NCBI GenBank assembly: GCA_943736015.1
Contig: OX031061.1
Location: 17,617,290-17,681,289, forward strand
Source of the DNA: Tridacna crocea
Lineage: Eukaryota; Mollusca; Bivalvia; Cardiida; Cardiidae
Reading direction: 5' to 3'
Length of the DNA stretch: 64,000 nt
This document shows positions 39,822 to 50,327 of this stretch, piece after piece; the first letter of the stretch is position 1; the number at the start of each line of letters is the position of its first letter. The position numbers and the translations under genes are program-made. The notes beneath the pieces are model-generated. The model did no database searches, was not told where the DNA came from, and worked only from the letters and a program-made list of their open reading frames with translations.

Positions 39822-40046
39822 ATCTCTGTACTGCATAACAAAAATGTTAACTTGTCCATATAGAAAGTGTTTGCAGATGACAAGTTTAAGTTCACTCAAT
39901 TGATGAAATCTGTCTTTGATAGGGTAGAAAACATTATGGGAAAAGGAGAAAATGCTGGCTGCCAGCATTTTCTCCTTTTCCCTTAATGTTTACAAAGGCC
40001 TTCTTTCTCCGCATTGTCAAAACTCAGGATTGTGTGGTGAAAGGTA
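39822..40046 (-). repeat. PalTTAA MITE, R-first
   Basis: AACTTGTCCATATAGAAAGT start with an eroded left TIR; palindrome centre GGCTGCC; right GTGTGGTGAAAGGTAA. Confidence 0.8.
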
Positions 40047-40584
40047 AGATTTTTGCTATGTGACAATATCTCAAGAAAGCAGTGGAGTGTGATTTAAGGA
40101 TTGTACTACATGCTCTCTGCAATCTGATCATGATCTTAAGTCTCTTGAACTTGTTAAGCACTCTATGGGTTAACATGCTCTGTGAAAAGGGGGCTTAATG
40201 CACCCGCAAAGCATATTGAACCAGTCTTTGCAGGCTGACCTGGGTTGAAACTCCGCTACTGGGCAATTTTATGTATGGTAATGGACCAGATTAAATTATG
40301 ATTAAGTCCATTGCTTGTTTAAAAAAAGTTGCTATTTTGGATCCATGTTTATTTGATAGCTTGCTTGGTATAATGTATGATGGAGAATCATTAAGCCCCC
40401 TTATGTCAGAGCATGATTCATATACATGTGATTGTGCTCTTGATATTTCTGCTCTTTGAGCAGATTTACTGTTTTGTTAACGTTGTTGATTTACTAAGGT
40501 GGTTTTGAAAGACAGGTAGTTCATGTTTGTGTTAAAACTTAAGTATGCAAATTTTATCGAGTTGAATGATAAGAGCATACATTT

Positions 40585-40619
40585 GGTGTGTGTGTGTGTG
40601 TAAGGGGGGGGGGGGGGGG
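40585..40619. repeat. (GT)n followed by a G run
   Basis: Eight or nine GT units, TAA, then 16-17 G. A length-unstable site likely to be miscalled. Confidence 0.85.
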
Positions 40620-40752
40620 TCCAAAATCAGGCTGGTAGTTCTGTGAAGTCTGTTTGATGGATCTACACACAGTACATTCTGAGAGGATAAAGTTGGCCTC
40701 TGCATACTTGACCATCACTGAAAGAATATGATTAAAATGTTGCCAAGCAGTT

Positions 40753-41506
40753 ACCAGCTTTTGAAAACATTGCTGGAAAAGAATCAGTTGCTTGTATAAA
40801 GCATTTCTCCTTTTTCTACAATGTTTTCCTCATTGCTTTTTGTAAGTCTGAAAAAAAGCCTGTTCATCTAGATCCATACAATCTAGAGTTTAGGCGACTT
40901 TGAGGCAGAAGACTTTTGAAAAATATTATTTCAAAAGGAAAAAGTGCTGTGTATCAGGAAAGTTCCCTATCATGTCCAAAGCAGTTCATTTCAGAGTACT
41001 TTAGATACTTTGATCATAGACAAGTTCAGAATTTTGTTGTGAAAAGTTAACTCTTTACCACACGATCCCGACTTTTAATGACCTGGAAAGAAAAGCCTCT
41101 TGAAAACCTTGAGGCAAGAGGAGAAAATGCTGGTAACCAGCATTTTCTCCATTTCCCACAATGTTTTCTACCCTGCTGGAGACAAATTTCAATTTTTGAG
41201 GTTACTGGTACCTTTACTGATACCTTTATGTACCTTCAAGTACTTTCAGTTTGGACCATTCTAAATTTTTGTCTTTTGGTAAAGGGTTAACTTTCTACTA
41301 AACAACAGAATTGTTGATTTATTCTCAATTGTAAGCATATGCAGACAACAAGTGTGGCAGATGCTATTTTTCTTTCAAAGAGTAGAAAATATTGTAGGAA
41401 AAGGAGGAAATGCTGGTTACCAGCATTTTCTCCTCTTTCTAAAATGTTCTGTAAAGCCCTTCAACTCATTGTCATGAAAACTTGAGAATGTGTGGTAAAT
41501 GGTTAA
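40753..41506. repeat. Cluster of four PalTTAA copies, three joined by shared TTAA
   Basis: 40753-40830 palindrome scrap; 40874-41050 decayed; 41047-41290 full L-first with an extra GTACCTTTACTGATACCTTT in R; 41287-41506 R-first. TTAA shared at 41047 and 41287. Confidence 0.8.
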
Positions 41507-42132
41507 ACAAAAGTTGTTTTATTTGTTTGTTCAAGATGATGTACATAGTTGATCTAGATCGAGGTAAGAAATAGTTCGCCTTTGTGATTTCTGTAAATAA
41601 GATAGGAATGTGAAAATTTCTATTTATTGCTTTTTTCATCTAAGAAGATTCAGTTTTCCGTATATTTTTGAAGGTTGATTCTTATGTGTGTTGATTAGCA
41701 CATTTTGTGTATGGAACATGACAATGAAACACACTGCTGTATGTGTGTCAATGCAAAAAAATAGCATTGTCCTCTTTTCATTTTTGACAATTTTGAGAGG
41801 TTAAAAGCTGCAAAATTTGGTCCATGATCAAAATGGGGGACAGATATGTGTATAATTTTCTATAATTTAAATTGCTAGTAGTCTGGTTATCTTAGCAATG
41901 CAATTTATTGCTTTCCATTTAAATCGATCCTTTACCATACTATAAAAATTTTTTAGTTAGTGCTTGAAAGGCTAACTACATAAATACAGGGCAGGTATAA
42001 ATCAAGAGGTCAAAGGTAAAAGATGATATCTGCTTGCTTTATTCATTTGTAGTTATCACATTTTAGCTTTATGTCCCTGAAACTTTAGTATGATGACTGG
42101 AAAATGACAATCATGTACATGTTAGAAGGAGA
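41507..42132. other. No gene found
   Basis: AT-rich; a 30-bp MITE end at 41927-41958 (CGATCCTTTACCATACTAT) is the only recognised piece. Confidence 0.5.
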
Positions 42133-42306
42133 TTAACTCGTTACCACACAATCCTGACATTCAACAATCCTGCGGAAACAGCCTTTTGAAAATATTGTGG
42201 AAAAAGGAGAAAATGCTGGTTACCAGCATTTTCTCCTTTTTCCACAATGTTTCAGAAGGCTTCTTTTTCAAAGTCAATAAAACCTGGGATGTTTGGTAAA
42301 GAGTCA
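42133..42306. repeat. Chimeric PalTTAA MITE with two L halves
   Basis: Left L (ACACAATCCTGACATTCAAC) and right inverse L (AAGGCTTCTTTTTCAAAGTC). The palindrome is unusually perfect around GCTGGTTACCAGC. R absent. Confidence 0.85.
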
Positions 42307-42583
42307 AATCCCCCTTTTTTTTATAGAGCAAGGCTTGTATAGTTTGAAAATTAAATCATCTCAATAATCTATATCAATATAATAATTACTATACAATCAG
42401 CACAAAGTGTGTATTACCATTTCTTATTGGCTCACACAGAAATCACCTTGCACAAACATGTCCATTGCATGGACAAATTACCGAATATATATTACATCTG
42501 TGTTTTCATCGAAGTCCGATATTTTAAATAGTACATCATTTGCCTTTTGAATAGATTTTTTTTTCTCAAGGAGTATTTTATCC

Positions 42584-42806
42584 TAACCCTTTATCAAACA
42601 AATTAATGATCCAGTGCTTAATGAATGTGGAGAAGGTTTTTGAAAAATTTTTAGGAAAAACAGGAGAAAATGGCAGCATTTTTTTCATTTTCCACAGCAT
42701 CTGCTCCCTTTCAAAAGTATATTGCATATCGCATTGGAGCTAAAGTTGACTTGTTGTCAGCAAGTCACTTTGAAGTCTATGATTTTGTCATTTAGTAAAG
42801 GGTTAA
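42584..42806 (+). repeat. Decayed PalTTAA MITE
   Basis: CCTAACCCTTTATCAAACAA to TTTAGTAAAGGGTTAA; centre reduced to AAAATGGCAGCATTTTTTT. Confidence 0.75.
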
Positions 42807-43189
42807 AGATTATTATGAAGTGTTTTAAACCAAGATGTAACTGCAGATTTTGGTCATATTTTACTGCACATTTCGATTTTACAGTTTCGAGAAATAAAGT
42901 GAGAACCAAGTTACTTTAAGTGATAAGTAAACATTTCACGTGAACGAGATACTTATTTTTTTTAAAGTGAAAAAGAGTAAATTGTACTATCTACGGCAAC
43001 TGGGATTCCCTCATACATGTTTCATAGCAGAAAAAATTAGAACTTTTTTATGATGAGAACATTTCTGTAATTATTTTACAGATTAGATATTTAGTCCTGT
43101 ACCATTATGAAATTACATTTTGAATGTTTTCTTTTGATACTTTAAAAACGTTATCAAACAATGCAGGCACCAAGGATATCTCAATTTAT

Positions 43190-43416
43190 TTAACTCTACC
43201 AAACAACACAATTCTGGACTTGTCCAAATTGAAAGCATTTGCAGACGACAAAATAAATGTGACTCAAAAATTGAAAATTGATTTGAAAAGGGTAGAAAAC
43301 ATTGTGGGAAAATGAGAAAATGCTGGTTACCAGCATTTTCTTCTTTTCCCACAATGTTTTCAAATGCTATCTTTCTCAGGGTAGTTAAAAGTCGTGATTG
43401 TGTGGTAAAGAGTTAA
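43190..43416 (-). repeat. PalTTAA MITE, R-first
   Basis: TTAACTCTACCAAACAACAC to GGTAAAGAGTTAA; the arms differ at two sites only. Confidence 0.9.
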
Positions 43417-43485
43417 GGAAGTGTTGAGTTAGAGCATATTCATGACATCACCTTAATATGAGGTGCATTACATCATATGAGTTGA

Positions 43486-44359
43486 ATTAAGTCTTTACCA
43501 TTTAATTTTCAGAGTTTTAAATACCCTGAAGAAGGAAGCTTTCCAAAACATTTTGGGAAAAGGAGAAAATGCTGGTAAACCAACATTTTCTCCTTTTCTC
43601 AAAATGTTTTCTGCCCTTTCAAAGGCAGAAATCATCATTTGAGCTTTGAAAATATACCCTAGGATTGATTCAAACCTGGGACCTGTAGCAAACAGTCCTG
43701 TGTTTTAATGACCCTTTGGAAAAAGGCTTTTGAAAGAATTGTTTGCAAAAGGGAAAATGCTGAAAGCATTTTCTTGGCTTCATCAATTTCTTTGTACCCT
43801 TTGGAAGAAATAGTACATGATAATCCTTTACCAAACGATCCGTGGTTTTTACTACCTGAGATAGAAATGTTTTGAAAACACTGTGGGAAAAGGAGAAACT
43901 GCTGGTAACCAGCATGTCTCCTTTTCCCACAGTATTGTCTACCCTGCCAGAAACAAATTTCAATTTTTGTGTTTCATTTACTTTGTCGTCTGCAAGTGCT
44001 TTCAATTGGGATCAGTTAAAATTTTGTCATTTAGTAGAGAGTAAACTTGTTGCCTACAAATGCTTCCAATTTGATCAAGCTGTAGATTTTGTTGTAAAGA
44101 TTTTGGATATCCATGTAATTGTTTACCCCAGGATAATTATGTAAACAAGGTTTCATTGTCCAAATTTAACCAAATGACATTACTTAAGATGTGATGAAAA
44201 TGACAGTATTTGTGGGAAAATAATGTTAATTGACCTTGAGGTGTAGAAAACATTTTGAGAAAAGGAGAAAATGCTGATTACCAGCATTTTCTCCTTTTCC
44301 CAAAATATTTTCAAAAGCCTTCTTTCAAAGAGTTTCACAGACTGTTTGGTGAAGCGTTT
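43486..44359. repeat. Cluster of five PalTTAA copies or pieces
   Basis: 43486-43650 L and palindrome; 43686-43805 shortened (AAAATGCTGAAAGCATTTT); 43822-44044 full with CTGTGGGAAAAGG arms; 44045-44100 R scrap; 44166-44359 R-first, decayed ends. Confidence 0.75.
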
Positions 44360-44574
44360 ATCTTAATTGGATACCAAAATTATGGTTGACTACTATGTGG
44401 CTCTTGTCTTCTTTATAGGCTGTTAACTATTTTGTTGTAATATTGAATAAAATCTAGAGTGATAATAGTTTTTTTTTTGCTCTCTTGTTTCTGGTTCCAA
44501 ATGCAAAAGATTAGGGCCCCGTTTTAAGGTAGTTACGAACAAAATTTGCGTAAGTTTTAAATAACAATAGTATA

Positions 44575-44776
44575 GTGGCATTAATGTGCCATGAAATACA
44601 GGATAGCTATCAGGATTATTCTAGAAAACTGTTGCGATTTATCAGTTTCTTGGAAATTTCATCTAGATAAGATGAAAATATAAAATTTCCAGGAAACTTG
44701 GATTAACCACAATAGTTTTCTACAATAATCATGACGATTATCTCGTATCTTGTAGCAGATTAATGCCACTATACTA
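44575..44776. repeat. Foldback element, ~200 bp
   Basis: ATAGTATAGTGGCATTAATG at the left and TTAATGCCACTATACTAT at the right are inverse. Inner pairs CTAGAAAACTGTTG... and ...CAATAGTTTTCTA and AAATTTCATCTAG/ATAAAATTTCCAGG continue it. Confidence 0.65.
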
Positions 44777-45162
44777 TATGTAAAACTTACCCAATTTTTT
44801 TTTTAACAACCTAAGTAAAACAGGGCCTAGTCACTTACTGATTCAAGTTTAGAAATTGTATTCTGCATTAAATCAGTTACATTGCAGGGTCCAGTGCATC
44901 TATCCATGCTTTCCTGGAGTTCTTCTTACAAGTACATGTAGAATGCGAAATATTCTTCCCAAGCCACTAGCTGCTTTCCCTCATCACTTTTGTCCATAAC
45001 ATTGATCAGAGGTGAGGGAGAAATTAATCTTGTCGCAATGTTTACGATCAATCCTCGGAAAGAAATTTGTAGAGTTTGAGATTTGTGCCAGAGATCCATT
45101 GTTCTTAAATCTTATCCTGCTACACCATGGGCGGATCCAGAGGGTGGGACGCCGGGTCCGGA

Positions 45163-45213
45163 CAACACACACACACCCACACACACACACACACCCCCCC
45201 CCCCCCCCACCCC
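45163..45213. repeat. (AC)n / C-run simple repeat
   Basis: ACACACACACCC and CACACACACACACAC followed by a run of 16-17 C. Confidence 0.9.
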
Positions 45214-45570
45214 GGAATTTTGGCAAAAATATGGTTATCGGATTCGTGAAATGGTACTGGTTTGATATTGTACAATATTTAAGTAAAATACAGTCATAAA
45301 TTTTAAATAAAGGTTCTAAATGTGGAGACCTCCACATGGTTAAAACTGGAAACATTGACTTTGACTTTTCTTGTAAACGGCTTAGGCTACATCCACTGTA
45401 ATCCGGAAATCAAAGTATCATATAATAAGACGAGTGCGTTTTCGGTCGGACCCCCCCTGAGAAAGGTTTCTGGATCCACACATGTAAGTAAAATCAAATT
45501 TTTAATACCATATTAATAATCCAAATATTGTTGTGACAAAGTTATGTATGTTTTGGGGAATAATTTCTCC

Positions 45571-45799
45571 TTAACTCTTTACCACACAACAAAGTTTTAG
45601 ACTGGTTCAAATTGAAAGCATTTGCAGACGACAAAATAAAGGTGACTGAAAAATTGAAATTTGTTATGGGAAGGGTAGAAAACACTGTGGGAAAAGGAGA
45701 AAATGCTGGTTACCAGCATTTTCTCCTTTTCCTACAGTGTTTTCAAAAGGCTTCTTTCTCAGGGGCGTCAAAAGCAGGGATTGTGTGATAATGGGTTAA
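45571..45799 (-). repeat. PalTTAA MITE, R-first
   Basis: TTAACTCTTTACCACACAAC to TGATAATGGGTTAA. Both arms carry ACACTGTGG/CTACAGTGT, showing a paired change. Confidence 0.92.
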
Positions 45800-45803
45800 T
45801 GGA

Positions 45804-45863
45804 CAGTGTAGATCAAAGATCAAACAGCACATTCTGTGCAGTCTGATCTTGATCTGCACTGTC
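45804..45863. repeat. Short foldback repeat, best copy
   Basis: ACAGTGTAGATCAAAGATCA against TGATCTTGATCTGCACTGT, with GCACA/TGTGC inside. Starts 5 bp after a MITE. Confidence 0.7.
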
Positions 45864-45954
45864 CACAAAAGGTCAGCTAGTAGTGCTTAGCAGCCTGAGG
45901 GTCAAGTCCTGTACAGACTCTGCTGTTGGGGCTCAGCCCAAATACCAGCAAGAT

Positions 45955-46547
45955 TTACCCTTACCACATAATTCAGAGTTGTAATGGCCTTGTGGAAGAG
46001 GGCTTCTAGCTGGTAGCCAGCATTTTCTTCTTTGCTCACAAAGTTTATTATTCTTTCTCACATAATTTCTACCTTTTGAGCTATATTCAATTTGTTTTCT
46101 GCAAGTGCTTTGGATTTGGACAGGTCTTAAATTTTGTTTTTTGGTAGGAACTGTTCGTTATATGCCACACTAAGTTGTTCTTTGCTTAAAGCGTCATGGA
46201 AAGAGTAAAGATTGGGATCAGACTGTCAGATCATGACCTTCATAAATAATGCTACAAATATTTTTCATCGACTGAATGTTCAGTTAATATGTTTACTAGT
46301 CCTTAACCACACAATCCCTGGTTTTTTCTACCTTAACCTTTTACCAAGCAATCCCTGGTTTTTACACCCCTGACGAAGAAGCCTTATGAAAACACTGTGG
46401 AAAAAGGAGAAAATACTAGTAACCAGCATTTTATCCTTTTCCAACAATGTTTTCTACTCTTCTAAAGTCAAGTTTCAACTTTTGAGTCACATTTGTCGTC
46501 TGTAAATGCTTTCTAATCTAAAATTTTGTCATTTGGTAACGAGTTAA
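45955..46547 (+). repeat. PalTTAA copies, one inserted next to an older L end
   Basis: 45955-46146 decayed copy. 46306-46336 is an L end (TTAACCACACAATCCCTGG) cut at CTACCTTAA, where full copy 46333-46547 begins. Confidence 0.75.
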
Positions 46548-46596
46548 TGTGCTTGGTGCATCGACCTCAATCTAACATCTCATCCAAACGGCTATT

Positions 46597-46731
46597 GACC
46601 CTTTACCATATAATCCAAGGTTTTTAAGAACCTGAGATAGAAGCCTTTTGAAAACATTGTGGGAAAAGGAGAAAATGCTGAAAAGGCTTCTTTCTCAGGA
46701 TTGTCAAAAGTAGGGACTGTGTGGGGGTTAA
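46597..46731. repeat. Chimeric PalTTAA MITE: L arm joined directly to inverted L
   Basis: AGCCTTTTGAAAACATTGTG...AATGCTG is followed at once by AAAAGGCTTCTTTCTCAGG. The right palindrome arm and R are missing. Ends GTTAA at 46731. Confidence 0.8.
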
Positions 46732-46876
46732 CCGTAATCTGACAATTTGTCTGTGTATTTGCCATGACAACCCAAAACATAAGGTCCATAACTCTCTTCT
46801 CTGTGTATACATTGACAGATGAGGAACAAAAACATTTTTTTGTGGAAATTAATGCTTGCTATTTGCAATTTGTACT

Positions 46877-46940
46877 TTACATGCAATGTTTTCAGAAACT
46901 TTTTCCCTCAGGGTCAAAGTTTGTTTGGTAAAAGGTTAAG
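46877..46940 (-). repeat. PalTTAA right-end scrap
   Basis: CAATGTTTTCAGAAACTTTT...TTTGGTAAAAGGTTAA. Confidence 0.6.
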
Positions 46941-47087
46941 TGATAACAACAACAGCTTTAAATTATTTTGGCAAAAAAAAAAAGAAAATAGATAAAAAGG
47001 AAGCAAGTGACTGAGGAATTTTGAAAATAATGAATTATTTCCTTATGAAAAGTAACACTTATGTTCACTCCTTTTCCCACAATTTTT

Positions 47088-48705
47088 AGCTCCACTGGCC
47101 GAAGGCCAGCGTGCTTATGTCGTGGCCCGATGTCCGTCGTGCGTCCGTCTGTGCATTAACTTTTTCTTTAAACATCTTCTCTGAAACTACCCATCCAATT
47201 TTGATGAAACTTCACAGAAATGATCCTGCCATGGTCCTCTTCAGAATTTAATTCCTTCAAAAACTCTGGTTGCCATGGCAACAAAACTGAAAAAATTTGA
47301 AAATCTTTAAAAATCTTCTTGTCTGAAACCGTAAGGCCTAGGGCTACCAAATTTGGCATGTAGCTTTATCTAGTGAACCTCTACCAAGTTTCTTCAAATT
47401 ATAGCCCTGGGGTCAAAATTGGCCCCGTCCCGGGGGTCACAAGTTTTACATGGGCTTATTTAGGGAAAACTTTAAAAACTCCTCTTCCACCCAGGCATAG
47501 GGCCTAGGGCTACCAAATTTGGGATGTTGTTTTATCTAGTGGACCTCTACCATGAGTGTCTAAATTATAGCCCGGGGGTCAAAATTGGCCCCGCCGTGGG
47601 GGTACCAAGTTTTACATAGGCTTATATAGGGAGAACTTTAAAATTCTTCTTCCGCCTAGCCATAGGGCCTAGGGCTACCAAATTTGGCATGTAGCTTTAT
47701 CTAGTGGACCTCTACCAAGGGTGTCCAACTTATAGCCCAGGGGTCAAATTTGGCCCCGCCCCGGGGGGTAACAAATTTTACATAGGCTTATATAGGGAAT
47801 ACTTTCAAAATCTTCTCACACCTAGCTATAAGGGCTATCAAATTTTGCATGTAGCTTTATCTAGGGGGTCTCTACCGAGGGTGCCCAAATTATAGCCCTG
47901 GGGTCAAATTTAGCCCCGTCACGGGGTCACAAGTTTTACATGGGCTTATATAGGGAAACTTTAATAATCTACTTGTACATAGTCATAAGGCCTAGGGCTA
48001 CCAAATTTTGCATGTAGCTTTATCTAATGAGCCTGTACCAAGAGGGCCCAAATTTTAACTTTGGGGATCAAGTTTGACCCCAACCCAGGGGTCACAAGTT
48101 TTACATTGGCTTTATAAACCTGTCTCATGGGTCACATGTTTTACAGGGCCTTTTATTGAGCAAACTTGTTTTACAGGGCTTTTTATTGGGCAAGATTCAA
48201 AATTCTTCGTGTTTATAACCACACATTCTAGTCTATATTGTGGGTCTGGGGTCAAAATTGGCTCCATCCAGGGATCACAAGTTTAACATGGGCTTCAAAA
48301 TATAATCACTTCAATTGAAACATTAATCAAGGGAAATAACTCTTTTTTATGAAAGATAAAGTTTGGTACTATTTACCTCCCTTGAATATCAAACTACATT
48401 GATACATGAATGGTGCTAGACATTAAGTTTTTTGATAGAAAATATTCTGTTTTCAAGTGTGATTCATTTTGATGCTAATAGTTATGCTCACATGAGGCAA
48501 ATAATAAATTCAGAGTAAGGTTTCTATCATTCAGCTTATTTTTCCAAGGATTTTACCTTTCATGCTAATGAATTAACCTGCTTGTACTGCCTGACAGTGT
48601 TCATTGCTTTTGAAGGCCCTCTTTTTCATGGTCATGAACACTTCAATTTGTGTGGTAAAGGGTTAAAAAGCCAGTGGACCAATACAGGCCATCATGGCCC
48701 TCTTG
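47088..48705 (+). mobile_element. H2 Helentron-like element
   Basis: AGCTCCACTGGCCGAAGGCCAG (first 20 nt include hairpin CTGGCC/GGCCAG), GTCCGTCGTGCGTCC, GGTTGCCATGGCAAC, about five ~166-bp units with GGCCTAGGGCTACCAAATTT, then GCCAGTGGACC and hairpin GGCCATCATGGCC with CTCTTG. TCCACTGGC and GCCAGTGGA are inverse. A PalTTAA right end lies just inside the 3' end (48598-48666), and MITE arm sequence flanks both sides (TCCTTTTCCCACAAT before, CACAAGACAAATTTC after). Confidence 0.78.
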
Positions 48706-48713
48706 TTTCTTTT

Positions 48714-48806
48714 CTTCACAAGACAAATTTCAAAGTTTCTTTTGTTGTCTGCCAATGCTTTCGATTTGTAAAAGCCGAAAATATCGTCATTTGGTAAAGA
48801 GTTTAA
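48714..48806 (+). repeat. PalTTAA R half downstream of H2
   Basis: CACAAGACAAATTTCAAAG, GTCTGCCAATGCTTTCGATT, TTTGGTAAAGAGTTTAA: the remainder of the MITE entered by H2. Confidence 0.7.
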
Positions 48807-49262
48807 AAAAAAGGGCAATTGCTTGTGTAATAACTTCTTATTTTCTCATTTTTCCCTCATATTGAGCCAAAAAAGAGTTTCAGTTTTCCTATTCTACCAC
48901 TGTATCTCATACGAGCATAGACTATCTTTATGAAATGTATTTCTTGTTTTGGATTTCATGAAATATATAGATCTATCGAATAAACTTATTCATTCTTTTG
49001 TCTGTGAAAATAAGGTTAGAGAGTAATTAAAAGCAAAGGATATTTCTATAGTATACAAGTGTTAAAACAAGATAAAAGACTTGTAAATAGACTGATACGA
49101 TGGATCTAGATCTAATGAATGGGTGAATAAATTTATTGCTGGCTTCTATCGACACTTTTAAATTTAAAAGAAGAGAAGAATAAACGATGACAGCGATAGA
49201 TGTATAATATCTCTGGTGGTAAATAATTTTTTTAAGGTAACTTTTGATTGAATATACATAAG
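48807..49262. other. No feature recognised
   Basis: AT-rich sequence downstream of the tRNA gene (on its strand). The open frame running through here on the - strand is read-through of the tRNA. Confidence 0.5.
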
Positions 49263-49272
49263 AAAAAAAAAA
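49263..49272 (-). terminator. Pol III terminator of tRNA-Arg
   Basis: Ten A on the + strand, so T10 on the tRNA strand, starting 3 nt past the mature 3' end. This is a strong RNA polymerase III stop and suggests a working gene. Confidence 0.85.
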
Positions 49273-49275
49273 GTA

Positions 49276-49348
49276 CGACCACGACGAGACTCGAACTCGC
49301 AATCTTCTGATTCGAAGTCAGACGCCTTATCCATTAGGCCACGCGGCC
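49276..49348 (-). tRNA. tRNA-Arg (anticodon TCG)
   Basis: A 73-nt cloverleaf. The acceptor pairs GGCCGCG with CGTGGTC (two G-U), discriminator G. The A-box region is TGGCCTAATGG, the anticodon stem TCTGA/TCAGA holds loop CTTCGAA, and the B-box region is AGTTCGAGTCT. It closely follows the animal tRNA-Arg(TCG) pattern, so it reads CGA codons. It is divergent to LRRC58, about 500 bp upstream of its ATG. Confidence 0.95.
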
Positions 49349-49746
49349 GCCTATGTGTTACAGAGACAATACAACAGATTTTAGAAATAGTTTGGATGGG
49401 CGTACGTGCATTTTGAGGCACGAAATAATTTCTAAAGCAAGATATATCGTACATTGCAGACTTCAAATATTTTTTTTCAAAGAAAATTAGACTGTAAATG
49501 GCACACTGAAATACGCTGTATACGGCACAATGATTAATATTTTGCCACTTCCTCGCTCTACTTACATTATGGGTCAGAATGGTACTCTTCTTCGAACACA
49601 CACATTCTGAATTTAGATAATATGCGGAAAACCAACTTATGACCTTACTCGATCTCCTCCACATTTTTCCTTAAAATATCAGCCGGTCAAAGCGTGATAC
49701 TGAACTATATCCATAAACAAACACCGTCCTAGTTTACCTTGTGTAA

Positions 49747-49753
49747 TATAAAA
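49747..49753 (+). promoter_or_regulatory. TATA-like box upstream of LRRC58
   Basis: TATAAAA lies 102 bp before the LRRC58 ATG, giving a plausible start near 49778. The 49360-49850 stretch has few recognisable repeats, which fits a promoter. Weak evidence alone. Confidence 0.3.
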
Positions 49754-49854
49754 CTTGGGAAGTAAACATGTGAACGACTGACGCGTGTGGATGTAGCACG
49801 TTCGGAAAGAGGCTGGCGAGGAAGTCGGCCAAGAGTGCTGAGAGGAACAAAGTG

Positions 49855-50327
49855 ATGGCAGAAAATTATTTGATGGATACTTCTAGTGATGGAGAATTTA
49901 CAGATGACAACGCGGTTGATCTTTCTTACTCCGAACTCCAGTTTATTCCGGATTCAATTACATCCGACCCACTTTCCTGGATGTCGATTCAGCTGAATCA
50001 CAACGACTTTGTGAAGTTTCCAGTAGAACTGGGAACTTTTAGAAACCTGCTGAGTGTTGATTTGAGTAACAATGGCCTAGCAACAATCGGACACGAAATA
50101 CTCAATTTAAAAAACATGAAAACTTTTACAGCACGTAACAATTTACTAAATGCCTCATGTCTGCCAAAGGATTTTGGAACATTAACTGCCCTAGAGACTT
50201 TAAACTTGAGTGGAAATCGATTTGAGGAATTTCCTATGCAAGTAACAGAGCTGAACAAACTGAAAAGTCTATACCTTGGTGCCAACAAGATAGAACAGCT
50301 TCCGAACGCTGTCAAGAACTTAAAATG
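49855..50327 (+). CDS. LRRC58: LRRC58 exon 1
   Basis: Encodes MAENYLMDTSSDGEF, then the first six LRRs to LPNAVKNLK. Ends in phase 2 (TG) at donor GTAAGA; exon 2 supplies C to make a cysteine codon. An upstream GTG at 49852 is not the start. Confidence 0.94.

Larger units (their letters stand above)
44360..45570. other. Intergenic, no gene found
   Basis: Contains a foldback at about 44575-44775 (TATAGTGGCATTAATG against TTAATGCCACTATACTAT, with ATAATC/TAATCATGA near the middle) and the CA/C run at 45163. Open frames at 45012-45355 come from the simple repeat. Confidence 0.5.

Noticed and set aside
45012-45355. Proline/threonine- and glycine-rich frames on both strands
   Set aside because: They come from the CA and C simple repeat.
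49164-49664. 166-aa open frame on the - strand
   Set aside because: It reads through the tRNA-Arg gene (translated as RPRGLMDKASDFESEDCEFE), a familiar artefact of spurious proteins over tRNA-Arg.
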